64,000 nucleotides of DNA, taken from the NCBI GenBank assembly GCA_026224775.1, contig JAMFRP010000019.1:186001-250000 (forward strand), in the 5' to 3' direction. Both the position numbers and the translations under genes were made by a program. The notes below the pieces were generated by a model that worked only from the letters and a program-made list of their open reading frames with translations, was not told the DNA's origin and searched no databases. Position 1 is the first letter of the stretch. Every line of letters starts with the position of its first letter. This stretch comes from Bacteroidota bacterium. Lineage in GTDB: Bacteria > Bacteroidota > Bacteroidia > Sphingobacteriales > Sphingobacteriaceae. Positions 53,703-62,315 of the stretch are shown piece by piece.

Positions 53703-55049
53703 ATGAGCTTTAAAACTGATACACAGACACTAGAGGACCTGAACCTGTTAGGCAAACCGGGCAGAGAATCTGTTTTTAATATCTATAATCGTACTAACAC
53801 ACGCGGTGGTGCTGATATACTGGAGCATCTATTCCTTTACCCGTTGTCAGACGCCGGGGCTATTAATAACCGCAGCCAGATTATACAATATTTCAGCAGG
53901 GAGAAATTGGCATTTTCATTTAATTCGGCTTCGCTGGATAGCGCAGAGGTATACCTGGGGATGACAGACAAGCGCACCATGTTATCCCATGAGGATAATA
54001 ATTTGAGTAGAAAGTTCAGCCAGTTTATAGATGCTGACGGCAATTATAAGTTAATTTACAACGGCATTATTGCAATTACAACTATTCTTCAGAATCTTAG
54101 CGATTTCATTGAAGAAGTAACATCATCTGCCAGTACAACCCCTTTTCAAACCGAACTGGAGGCGATTATGAGCTTGTTAGCCGATAGCGATATAACCGCT
54201 CTAATTGCAGAAAAAAATCCCAATAAATTATCCTACGCTAAAATAGCAGACCTGGATAAGCTACTGAGGTTTACCAACCTTTCAAAAATAAAAGAAGTAC
54301 TAGCTTTCATCTATCAGCTTGACGTATATGTTTCCGTTGCAGCAGTAGCCCTAACGTATAATTATATATTTCCTAAGGCATTACATAAAGATGAGCATAC
54401 CATAGACTTTACTGGCGTTTACCACCCGCTGGTTAAACATGCTATCGGTAATACGATCCGTATCTCCCCGCAAAGTAACATTGTTTTCTTAACCGGAGCT
54501 AATATGGCAGGTAAATCCACTTTTATGAAATCGCTGGGTATTGCCTTGTACCTAGCCCATTTGGGCTTTCCGGTCGCTGCCGAAAAAATGGAATTTTCGG
54601 TACGTGATGGTATTTATACTACTATCAACCTGCCAGATGATCTGAGTTCTGGTAACAGTCACTTTTATGCTGAAGTGCTTAGAGTGAAAAAAGTAGCCAA
54701 GGAGTTAGGAGTAAACAAAAACCTGTTCGTCATTTTTGATGAACTGTTCAGGGGAACCAATGTAAAAGACGCTTATGAAGGCACCATAGCCATTACTGAG
54801 GCATTTGCCGAAAAAAGGAACTGCATGTTTGTAGTGTCCACGCATATCATAGAAGCCGGAGAGGTATTAAGAGAACGATGTGCTAATATCAATTTCGTTT
54901 ATCTGCCTACCCGTATGGATATCAATACACCTGTATATACCTATAAGCTAGAACCTGGCATTACCGCTGACAGGCACGGGATGATCATTATCAATAATGA
55001 ACGTATCCTTGAAATAATCCGCAGCAGAAAAAATAAAACCATATCATGA
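53703..55049 (+). CDS. MutS-like ATPase A, lacking the mismatch-binding domain
   Basis: A 448-residue protein (ATG at 53703 chosen because it aligns with the start of its paralogue, MSF; an ATG one codon earlier exists). N-terminal helical part corresponds to the MutS core/lever (domain III); no domain I is present. The C-terminal ATPase has Walker A GANMAGKSTF (about 265-274), the MutS-type signature DDLSSGNSHF, Walker B VIFDELF and the final STHI. Such short MutS-related proteins are common but poorly understood in Bacteroidota. It lacks the Phe-x-Glu mismatch reader, so classic mismatch repair is unlikely. It overlaps by 4 bases with its paralogue and probably forms a heterodimer. Confidence 0.85.
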   Translation: MSFKTDTQTLEDLNLLGKPGRESVFNIYNRTNTRGGADILEHLFLYPLSDAGAINNRSQIIQYFSREKLAFSFNSASLDSAEVYLGMTDKRTMLSHEDNNLSRKFSQFIDADGNYKLIYNGIIAITTILQNLSDFIEEVTSSASTTPFQTELEAIMSLLADSDITALIAEKNPNKLSYAKIADLDKLLRFTNLSKIKEVLAFIYQLDVYVSVAAVALTYNYIFPKALHKDEHTIDFTGVYHPLVKHAIGNTIRISPQSNIVFLTGANMAGKSTFMKSLGIALYLAHLGFPVAAEKMEFSVRDGIYTTINLPDDLSSGNSHFYAEVLRVKKVAKELGVNKNLFVIFDELFRGTNVKDAYEGTIAITEAFAEKRNCMFVVSTHIIEAGEVLRERCANINFVYLPTRMDINTPVYTYKLEPGITADRHGMIIINNERILEIIRSRKNKTIS

Positions 55050-56383
55050 GCTTCTTTGCAGATAAACAAACCCTGGATGACTTGAATATTCCGGGACGAC
55101 AACGGAACAATTCTATCGCGCGCCTGTTTGACACGGTTGTAACGTCTGGCGGCAGAAAGCTACTGGATTCCATGTTTCAGCGGCCACTTTCCAATGCGGC
55201 TGAGATCAATAACCAAAGCAGTATTTTTAACTATTTTGCCAGGCAATCCATTACCTTCCCTTTTACCGCTGACGAATTTGGGATAATGGAAGATTACCTA
55301 AGTTCAGGACAGAGAAGTAGTCTCGCTGCGTCAATTGTAAATGTGGTGTCAAAAAAAGTGCTGCAAATAGCAGTACAGGACAAGGAATATGTACAGTTGA
55401 ATACAACCGTATGCCAAATCATTGGACTTTTAAATAAGTTTTATGTTTTCGTAAACCAGTTTCCTAATGAACAAAGTGCTTATAAAGAGCAATTGGATAG
55501 TATAAAAAATATATTCGCTGACGCGGGGCTTAAATGGTTGCAAAATGAAACTGATGTTAAGCGGCTGTCCCTTGTAAAGCTTATAAGATATGATTATTTA
55601 CTACGTGCAGATTTTAAGGAACGGCTTCAGGAGTTAATCGAGATGATCTCTCTGCTGGATGTATATATTGCTGTATCCGCCGTCGGTAAACGAAAAGGGT
55701 TCTGTTATGCATACGCTTTGCCTGACAGCCGGAATACGATAACAGTCGCCGGAATATACCATCCAATGGTTGAAAGTGCTATTGGCAACACCTTGGTTAT
55801 GCACCAGGACTGCAATGTACTATTCCTAACCGGGGCCAACATGGCCGGTAAATCAACGCTAATGAAATCTTTTGGCATCGCTATCTATCTTGCTCATATG
55901 GGTTTTCCAGTGGCGGCAAACCATATGGAGTTTTCGGTTAAAGACGGCTTGTATTCGTCTATTAATGTTCCGGATAATTTGAGCATGGGCTATAGCCATT
56001 TTTATGCCGAAGTATTGAGGGTAAAGACCGTGGCTCAAGAGGTCGCGGCTGATAAGAACCTGATAGTCATATTTGATGAGCTGTTTAAAGGCACTAATGT
56101 TAAAGATGCTTATGATGCAACCCTAGCTATAACCGGGGCTTTCTCTGAGAACAGGAACTGCCTTTTTGTGATCTCCACACATATTATTGAAGTCGGGGAA
56201 ACACTGCGTAAGCAATACAGGAATTTCAGGTTCGCTTATTTACCCACTAAAATGGATGGCTCAATTCCCCGTTATACTTACCAGCTTAAGGACGGCATTA
56301 CCAGTGACCGGCATGGCATGATGATTATTGAAAATGAAGGCGTACTTGACCTGATCAGGTCAAAAACTAAAAGTATCAAATAA
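55046..56383 (+). CDS. MutS-like ATPase B, paralogue of A
   Basis: A 445-residue paralogue sharing order and motifs with ATPase A: start MSFFADKQTLDDLN, Walker A GANMAGKSTL, signature PDNLSMGYSHF, Walker B VIFDELF, then VISTHIIEVGETLR. The ATG overlaps the stop of A (ATGA), so translation is coupled. The N-terminal half is much more diverged than the ATPase, pointing to a division of labour in a heterodimer. It lies 17 bases before a TlpA gene, in the susC 3 transcription unit. Confidence 0.85.
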   Translation: MSFFADKQTLDDLNIPGRQRNNSIARLFDTVVTSGGRKLLDSMFQRPLSNAAEINNQSSIFNYFARQSITFPFTADEFGIMEDYLSSGQRSSLAASIVNVVSKKVLQIAVQDKEYVQLNTTVCQIIGLLNKFYVFVNQFPNEQSAYKEQLDSIKNIFADAGLKWLQNETDVKRLSLVKLIRYDYLLRADFKERLQELIEMISLLDVYIAVSAVGKRKGFCYAYALPDSRNTITVAGIYHPMVESAIGNTLVMHQDCNVLFLTGANMAGKSTLMKSFGIAIYLAHMGFPVAANHMEFSVKDGLYSSINVPDNLSMGYSHFYAEVLRVKTVAQEVAADKNLIVIFDELFKGTNVKDAYDATLAITGAFSENRNCLFVISTHIIEVGETLRKQYRNFRFAYLPTKMDGSIPRYTYQLKDGITSDRHGMMIIENEGVLDLIRSKTKSIK

Positions 56384-56400
56384 CAATAACCAATTAAAAA

Positions 56401-57534
56401 ATGAAAAAAATGATTTTACTCGCCTTATTTGCTGTTCCGGCAGCAGTTTTGGCGCAAGACAGCAATTTTATAGTAAAAGCTAAAGTGGGCAGTGACATTG
56501 CGCCTGCCAAGGCTTATTTAATTTATAGGGCAGCCGGCAAAGTGTTTACCGATTCCGCAATGGTTGACAACGGCGTATTCCAGTTTAAAGGAGCTGTAGT
56601 CGAACCCATAAGGGCACAATTGGTACTGGATCATAAAGGCGTAGGTTTAGGCAGATTGGGCCAGGATGCTGATGTGGTGTTGCTATACCTTGAAAAAGGT
56701 AATATCAATATAACAGGACAAGATTCTGTTAAAAATGCACTGATTTCCGGGTCTAAAATCAATGATGAAAATAATCGCTATAACGCGCTTGTTGCTGCTC
56801 CTGAAAAAGCAATGACTATGTTAAATAGCCAATATCAGGTGGCTTCTGAAAGTCAGAGAAATGATCAGGCATTTATGGATGGGCTACAGGCCAGGTATGA
56901 CAAAGCCAAGGAAGAAAAACGTTTGCTACAATATCAATATGTCAAACAAAATCCTGATGCGTATCGGAGTCTTCTAACACTAATAGAACTGGGAGAACCG
57001 GATATGGACGTTGCAACCATAGAGCCTCTGTTTAATGGGCTATCTGTAGGCGTGCGTAATACTATTGCTGGTTTAAATTTCACAAAATCAATCGCAGCAG
57101 CACATGCTGTTGCGATTGGCGCCATAGCACCGTTGTTTACGCAAAACGATGCGAATGATAAGCCGGTTTCACTCACCAGTTTTCGGGGTAAATACGTTTT
57201 GCTTGATTTTTGGGCGTCGTGGTGTGGCCCTTGCAGAGGTGAAAATCCCAATATCGTAAAAGCATATGATCAATATAAAAATAAAAACTTCACCGTACTG
57301 AGTGTTTCATTGGACCGCCCTGGTAAGAAAGATGACTGGTTGGCCGCAATTAAAGCTGATGGCTTGGAGTGGACCCAAGTATCAGACCTTAAGTTTTGGG
57401 ATAATGAGGTTGCCAAACAATATGGCATCAGGGCTATCCCTCAAAACTACCTGATCGATCCAAATGGGAAAATCATTGCTAAAAATCTGCGTGGTGATGA
57501 ACTGAATAAAAAATTAGCTACCCTGTTCAATTAA
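56401..57534 (+). CDS. TlpA/DUF4369-type periplasmic thioredoxin
   Basis: A 377-residue protein: signal peptide (1-19, LALFAVPAAVLAQ), DUF4369 domain (about 20-125), helical linker, thioredoxin domain with WCGPC and cis-Pro AIPQNYLID. Close to the 22180 and 58646 proteins and to the partial one at the left edge. Last intact gene of the susC 3 block. Confidence 0.93.
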   Translation: MKKMILLALFAVPAAVLAQDSNFIVKAKVGSDIAPAKAYLIYRAAGKVFTDSAMVDNGVFQFKGAVVEPIRAQLVLDHKGVGLGRLGQDADVVLLYLEKGNINITGQDSVKNALISGSKINDENNRYNALVAAPEKAMTMLNSQYQVASESQRNDQAFMDGLQARYDKAKEEKRLLQYQYVKQNPDAYRSLLTLIELGEPDMDVATIEPLFNGLSVGVRNTIAGLNFTKSIAAAHAVAIGAIAPLFTQNDANDKPVSLTSFRGKYVLLDFWASWCGPCRGENPNIVKAYDQYKNKNFTVLSVSLDRPGKKDDWLAAIKADGLEWTQVSDLKFWDNEVAKQYGIRAIPQNYLIDPNGKIIAKNLRGDELNKKLATLFN

Positions 57535-57542
57535 CAATACCT

Positions 57543-58190
57543 ATGAAAATCAAATTTCTTTTTATTTCTGGCCTTGTTGTGGGAACTATCGGTGTATCCC
57601 CGGCGCAAAACCTACCCTTAGATCCGTCAGTTCATACAGGGAAGCTTCCGAATGTACATCCGTCACAATGAAGAGCCGAAAAACCGGGTGATGATGTATT
57701 TGGACTGGTGCATTTTATGGAGCACATGAGCTTTAATGGCACCAAATATTTTCCGCATAACGAACTGGTGGATTATTTGCAAAAAGTAGGTGTACGTTTT
57801 GGCGCTGATATCAATGACTATACGGCCTTTGATGAAACGGTATATGAGTTACCTATCCCTTCAGACAAACAGGAGTTGCTGAAAGGCGGCCTGGAGATCA
57901 TGCAGGACTGGGCGCATGAGGCCCTGCTTGACCCCGGAGAGATCGATAAAGAGCGCGGCGTGGTGCTGGAAGAAAAGCGTCTGGGCAAAGGCGCAGGTGA
58001 GCGGATGCAGCGTCAATACTGGCCTGTAATTCTGAATGATTCGCGTTACGCGGTACGTGGGCCTATTGGCTTAGATACGGTGCTGGATAACTTTAAGCGG
58101 CCGGTGATCGCCCGTTTTTATAATGACTGGTACCGTCCGGACCTGCAGGCATTATATCAGACTGGTTTTGATGTCGGAAAATATAATTGA
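57543..58190 (+). pseudogene. Truncated M16 zinc peptidase gene
   Basis: Starts with a signal peptide (MKIKFLFISGLVVGTIGVSP) and GKLPN, then loses frame near 57648 and carries an internal deletion around 57700. The zinc motif HFMEHMSFNG follows in the frame starting at 57708. The frame then runs through GLEIMQDWAHEALLDP and KERGVVLEEKRLG and ends abruptly after RPDLQAL. Only about a fifth of a ~930-residue PqqL-like M16 enzyme is left. It was the natural end of the susC 3 operon. No working product. Confidence 0.85.
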
Positions 58191-58280
58191 TGAAATAAAA
58201 AGTTCAACAAGCAGTCGCAGAATATTTGGTCCTTTGCACAAATCGTTCTTTATAGGATCAGTTAATAGTTAATGAAATAG

Positions 58281-58304
58281 CGCCGCCTCGTGCGGCGGCG
58301 TTTT
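58281..58304 (+). terminator. Terminator after the M16 remnant
   Basis: CGCCGC pairs with GCGGCG around CTCGT, followed by GCGTTTTA. It marks the end of the third SusCD unit. A 13-base piece of the 46-base repeat (TCGTTCTTTATAG, 58243-58255) lies just before it. Confidence 0.75.
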
Positions 58305-58401
58305 ATCGTTAAAAAAGAGAATATGTTTGAACCGTGAAAAGAGGCGGGTTATCCATTCTGACGGAGGTCAATATAGAGATTCTTAAGCCATTGACTACGT
58401 C

Positions 58402-58545
58402 GTTACGGAATAGTCAACAGTTAATTCCGTAACACTTTGATCATATTAATTTATCGACTGTTAATGCCTGGTTTTCGAATAGTCAACATAACTAAGTGTT
58501 CTAAAGCGCACGGAATAGACTGGTCAAGCCTCCCGGAATATCCAT
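58402..58545. mobile_element. End fragment of an insertion sequence
   Basis: Contains TTCCGTAACACTTTGATCAT (58425-58444) and TGGTCAAGCCTCCCGGAATA (58521-58540). Both recur, reverse-complemented and at the same 95-base distance, in the MITE-like element at 11657-11830. There are also direct repeats GGAATAGTCAACA (58407-58419) and CGAATAGTCAACA (58476-58488), and a 10-base inverted repeat GTTACGGAAT/ATTCCGTAAC (58402-58433). Multiple short end repeats suggest transposase-binding sites as in IS21-type elements; that family name is a guess. No transposase is left. Confidence 0.55.
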
Positions 58546-58578
58546 AATAATTACTACTGTCCAAAGTTTTTTTGTGTT

Positions 58579-58633
58579 ATCGGAAACAAAAAGTGAAACA
58601 GCATTTCCGTTATCATAACTTTTTGTTTCCGAT
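58579..58633. repeat. Perfect 16-base inverted repeat
   Basis: ATCGGAAACAAAAAGT (58579-58594) and its exact complement (58618-58633) around a 23-base spacer, 12 bases beyond the stop of the minus-strand TlpA gene. No T run on the minus-strand side, so it is a weak terminator candidate; it may instead belong to the adjoining insertion-sequence debris. Confidence 0.55.
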
Positions 58634-58645
58634 GTGAGCAGTATA

Positions 58646-59806
58646 TTAATTAGGGAACAACTCTGTTAGCTTTTTATTCAGATCGTCACCTTTGATATTA
58701 ACAGCGATGATTTTTCCGTCCTTATCAATCAGAAAGTTCTGCGGGATAGCCTTAATTCCATATAAAACAGCCGCGGCATTGTTCCAAAATTGCAGATCAG
58801 ATACCTGCGTCCAGATTAACCCATCATGATGGATTGCATTTAACCAGTTAGCCTTTTTCCCCGGCTGGTCTAACGAAACACTCAAAACAGTAAAACCTTT
58901 ATCATGAAATTTTTGGTATGCTTTTACTACATTGGGATTTTCCTCACGGCACGGCCCGCACCAGCTGGCCCAAAAATCAAGTAGCACATACTGCCCTTTA
59001 AAGTCAGATAGCTTAACCATTTTTCCTGAAGTATCCGGCTGTTCAAAATCAGGGGCGATTTTGCCTATCGCGGTAACCTTCTTCGCATCTATGGTTTTTT
59101 GAATAGAAGCAGCGTAACTAGTGTTTTTATAAGCTGGGGTTAATTCATCATAATACAATTGCGCCTTGTCAGCCGGAATAATAGTGATCATGGTATTCAG
59201 AACATACATGGATGCAAACGCATCCGGATGCTGTTTAACAAATGAGCCTAAACGTTCAACCTGTCCCTGATTATAACCTTCATTCAGTTCATTATAGTAT
59301 TTATAAATAACGGCATACTGAGGGTCTTTAGGCGTAAGATTAGTAATAACATCGGCACCAAATTTTGCATTTAGTTTATCCTGAATTTGCTGCCTGGCTG
59401 GGGCGCCTTCCTTTATGAATTCTGTATATAAGTCATTCTCTGAATCATTTTTCACTACAGAGTTTGCAAGTGTTTCCATATCGGCTTTCAATTCAACAGT
59501 TCCCGATTTTGTTACGAGGATACCATATGGCGTATAGCCGCCTTTCTTTTTTCTTTCATAGTCGCTGTAAAACATATATCGCCCTGGCTCCTTAAATGGC
59601 ACGCGTAGTTCAAATTTTCCATCTACAACGGTAACTGAGTCGTGTAAATTAATGGCGTGGTTATAAATAACTAGTTGTTGCCCGTTGTATTTTACATCAG
59701 CTGTACCCTGAAATATTGCTGACTGACTATCCTGCGCTTTTACTTGGTTTATCGTAATAAACATTATGAACAGCATTGTAAATTTTAGTATTTTTCTCAT
59801 GATCAT
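58646..59806 (-). CDS. TlpA/DUF4369-type periplasmic thioredoxin
   Basis: A 386-residue protein (the ATG two codons later, at 59800, is equally plausible: MRKILKFTMLFIMF). Signal peptide to about 24, DUF4369-like beta domain (about 28-125), helical linker, thioredoxin domain with WCGPC and cis-Pro AIPQNFLID. Its start overlaps the stop of the upstream gene by one base (TAATG), so the two are translated together. Last gene of the minus-strand SusCD 4 group. Confidence 0.93.
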   Translation of the reverse strand: MIMRKILKFTMLFIMFITINQVKAQDSQSAIFQGTADVKYNGQQLVIYNHAINLHDSVTVVDGKFELRVPFKEPGRYMFYSDYERKKKGGYTPYGILVTKSGTVELKADMETLANSVVKNDSENDLYTEFIKEGAPARQQIQDKLNAKFGADVITNLTPKDPQYAVIYKYYNELNEGYNQGQVERLGSFVKQHPDAFASMYVLNTMITIIPADKAQLYYDELTPAYKNTSYAASIQKTIDAKKVTAIGKIAPDFEQPDTSGKMVKLSDFKGQYVLLDFWASWCGPCREENPNVVKAYQKFHDKGFTVLSVSLDQPGKKANWLNAIHHDGLIWTQVSDLQFWNNAAAVLYGIKAIPQNFLIDKDGKIIAVNIKGDDLNKKLTELFPN

Positions 59807-61011
59807 TAATTAAAAATAGAAGTAAGTAAATTATCCATATCAGCCTCAGTGCCCCCTAAATTATCACCATAACGGCCGATAATCTTACCATTGGGATCAA
59901 TGATTATTTTGGTGGGTAGCGAATGGATGCCAAACTTTTGACCGATTTCTTTATCACTTTTCGCGGTCCGGTCTAATCCATCAAGTACATTGTACCATAC
60001 TCCAACATTATCCTGTACAATAGCCTTTCGCCAATCTTGGGGTCGGTCGTCATCGCTGGCTATTCCTATTATATCCAAGCCCTTACTATGGTATTTATTA
60101 TAAAGCGCTATCATATTAGGGTTACTATGTCTACACGGAACGCACCAACTCGCCCAAAAATCAAGTATTATATACTTTCCTTTAAATGATGATAAAGTTA
60201 AGGGCTTACCATTCACATCATTTGCGCTAAAATCTGCCGCCATACTGCCGGGCATACCTAAGTGCATTTTTTCAATTTGCTCCGCGAGTTCTTTTCCATA
60301 GGTACTCTGCTGTAGGCTTGGATTCATTCGGTTATAAAATATTTGTATTGAATCCAGCGAAATAGAACCTAAATCATACAGCAACCTGTAAGCCGTGAGA
60401 TATGAATTTGGGTGTGCTGTGAAATATCCCGCATCAATAACTGCCAACCGCTTAAAGTAAGGGTCAAATTGGTCATGAATAGCACCGGCCTTTTCCCGCA
60501 GTTCTTTAATTGTTTTTTCATCTGCGTTATTTTTAACGGCCACCCGCACGTTTTTTGCGGCATGGGCAAAAGCTGTATCCAACGGTCGCATTTCCAGATT
60601 AACAGATGCCTTTTGTCTTTCAAGCTCAACTCTTTCATCCTCTGTTTTTGACCCGGTTATAACCGCATTTTTAAAATCATCAACGTTGATAAGTATGTGC
60701 ATTTCCGTTGGTTCAAGAAACAAAGTAGTAGTATTTGGGTCATCTACTGAATATGACTTTATTGCCCCATAGAAATAGGCAATTGTAGGCTCAGCAATTT
60801 CGCCTTTAAACGCAAAGCTTCCTTTGTTGATAAAGCATGTATCTGTTACCCGCTTACCATACTTATTTTGGTAAGTAAGCATCAGTTTCCCGGAATCTTG
60901 TCCGGAAATTTCGCCCTTTAAATTAAATTGCTGTGCACTTGCTGTTTGCGCAAAGCCCTGGATTAAAAATAACAGCACAGCAATAGCGCATATCACCTTA
61001 TTATTTCTCAT
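59806..61011 (-). CDS. TlpA/DUF4369-type periplasmic thioredoxin
   Basis: A 401-residue protein: signal peptide (to about 27, QTASAQ), DUF4369 domain (about 28-135, GEISGQDSGKLMLTYQNK), helical linker and a thioredoxin domain with WCVPC and cis-Pro SLPTKIIID. The end (GKIIGRYGDN) resembles the short 37882 protein, so these two form a subgroup apart from the WCGPC members. Translationally coupled to the following gene; separated from the preceding TlpA gene by a terminator-like hairpin. Confidence 0.93.
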   Translation of the reverse strand: MRNNKVICAIAVLLFLIQGFAQTASAQQFNLKGEISGQDSGKLMLTYQNKYGKRVTDTCFINKGSFAFKGEIAEPTIAYFYGAIKSYSVDDPNTTTLFLEPTEMHILINVDDFKNAVITGSKTEDERVELERQKASVNLEMRPLDTAFAHAAKNVRVAVKNNADEKTIKELREKAGAIHDQFDPYFKRLAVIDAGYFTAHPNSYLTAYRLLYDLGSISLDSIQIFYNRMNPSLQQSTYGKELAEQIEKMHLGMPGSMAADFSANDVNGKPLTLSSFKGKYIILDFWASWCVPCRHSNPNMIALYNKYHSKGLDIIGIASDDDRPQDWRKAIVQDNVGVWYNVLDGLDRTAKSDKEIGQKFGIHSLPTKIIIDPNGKIIGRYGDNLGGTEADMDNLLTSIFN

Positions 61012-61063
61012 AATGATAATGAATTAAGATTATCTGTTAGTGTTTAAAAATGGAATAAGAAGT

Positions 61064-61088
61064 AAAAAGCCCGGCCGAAGCCGGACGG
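61064..61088 (-). terminator. Terminator-like UUCG hairpin inside the minus-strand gene group
   Basis: On the minus strand GTCCGGC, TTCG, GCCGGGC is followed by five T: a classic stable tetraloop terminator. It lies 23 bases after the stop of the 61111-62301 gene and before the next TlpA gene at 61011. Transcription of the last two genes thus depends on read-through or on a promoter in the 50 bases downstream of it. Confidence 0.75.
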
Positions 61089-61110
61089 AGTAAATCAGCT
61101 AAAAACTAAA

Positions 61111-62301
61111 TTATTCATTGTAGATTTCTTTAAGTTTCGCATCTATTTTTGCTTCATCATTGGTATACACCAGGATTTTCCCTTCTTTATCCAGCAAAAC
61201 ATAAAAAGGTATTGCAGCGGTCATGTACAGGCTGCCAACATCTGCCGGCATATTTTTCTTAGAAAAACGATCGTCCACCTGTGTCCATGGCATTTTTTCA
61301 ATATCCATGGCTTTAGTCCAGTTACTCCATTTGTTATCGTCAGATACACTTACTATATCGAACCCCTTGGCGTGATATTTATGATAAACTTCTTTCCAAT
61401 GGGGTATTGCCTGCCTGCATGGGTGGCACCAGCTTGCCCAAAAATCTATCATCGTGTATTTTCCTTTTGTAAAAGATGACAGGGTAAATTTGGAACTATC
61501 ACGCCTTAGTAAAGTAAAATCAGGGGCTACGCTGCCGGGCTGAATTGCCTTTAGCCTTTTTCTTGATGCTACCAAACTATCATAATATGGAGATTTAGTT
61601 GCTTCACCGGTAAATTTATTTAGCATGGCGTCAAGGTCAGTGTAAGACATACTGCCGATTACAAACTGGTATAATTGATCGAACATGTATATCCCGGCAA
61701 CCGATGACGGGTTTTGTGCCACATACTGGTCAATTTTTTGTTTTTGCCAGGCTTGTTTCAGCTTTTCTACCGAGTCCAGTTCATCACGAACTTTGTATTG
61801 AGCATCTATGTCATTACCAACTGCTTTAAACTTTTTATCAAGATCGGCAAATGCACCGTCAAACTGTTTCTGCCCCGGATCATTTTCGTAAACTATCCAA
61901 TCATTATAGTTTGGAGATCCTGTTTCAGTCAGTTGGGTAATGATAGCTCCTTTGTCCATTCCGTATTTGGTATAGTCATAGTGCTTGGCATCGGTAGTAT
62001 CTGCCGTTACCACATCCGAACCATCAACAAATACCTTAAAACTGTAATTACCTGGTTCAACGATTATGCTCATCAATTGAGGAATAATTTTCCCTTTAAA
62101 TTCAAATGAACCATTGTTGATGATGGTGCTGTCAACCGTTGTTTGCGTGCGGTCGTCTTCATGATAAGCCGCAAGCTTTACAGTTCCGGATGATACACCT
62201 GTTATCTTACCTTTAACATCATATGAGATCTGAGCATACGACTTACCGGCAGAGATTGACATCAATAATATCGACAAATATTTTAAACTTTTAATTTTCA
62301 T
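61111..62301 (-). CDS. TlpA/DUF4369-type periplasmic thioredoxin
   Basis: A 396-residue protein: signal peptide to about 23, DUF4369 domain (about 25-125, GKITGVSSGTVKLAAYHEDD), helical linker, thioredoxin domain with WCHPC and cis-Pro AIPFYVLLD. It is the most diverged of the TlpA group in the cis-Pro segment, so its substrate may differ. It follows SusD 4 by 14 bases and is surely co-transcribed with it. Confidence 0.93.
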   Translation of the reverse strand: MKIKSLKYLSILLMSISAGKSYAQISYDVKGKITGVSSGTVKLAAYHEDDRTQTTVDSTIINNGSFEFKGKIIPQLMSIIVEPGNYSFKVFVDGSDVVTADTTDAKHYDYTKYGMDKGAIITQLTETGSPNYNDWIVYENDPGQKQFDGAFADLDKKFKAVGNDIDAQYKVRDELDSVEKLKQAWQKQKIDQYVAQNPSSVAGIYMFDQLYQFVIGSMSYTDLDAMLNKFTGEATKSPYYDSLVASRKRLKAIQPGSVAPDFTLLRRDSSKFTLSSFTKGKYTMIDFWASWCHPCRQAIPHWKEVYHKYHAKGFDIVSVSDDNKWSNWTKAMDIEKMPWTQVDDRFSKKNMPADVGSLYMTAAIPFYVLLDKEGKILVYTNDEAKIDAKLKEIYNE

Positions 62302-62315
62302 AACCTATTGATTAA

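Noticed and set aside
53703..56383. Mismatch repair genes mutS or mutS2
   Set aside because: Both proteins lack the mismatch-reading domain I and are far too short, and there is no Smr domain as in MutS2.
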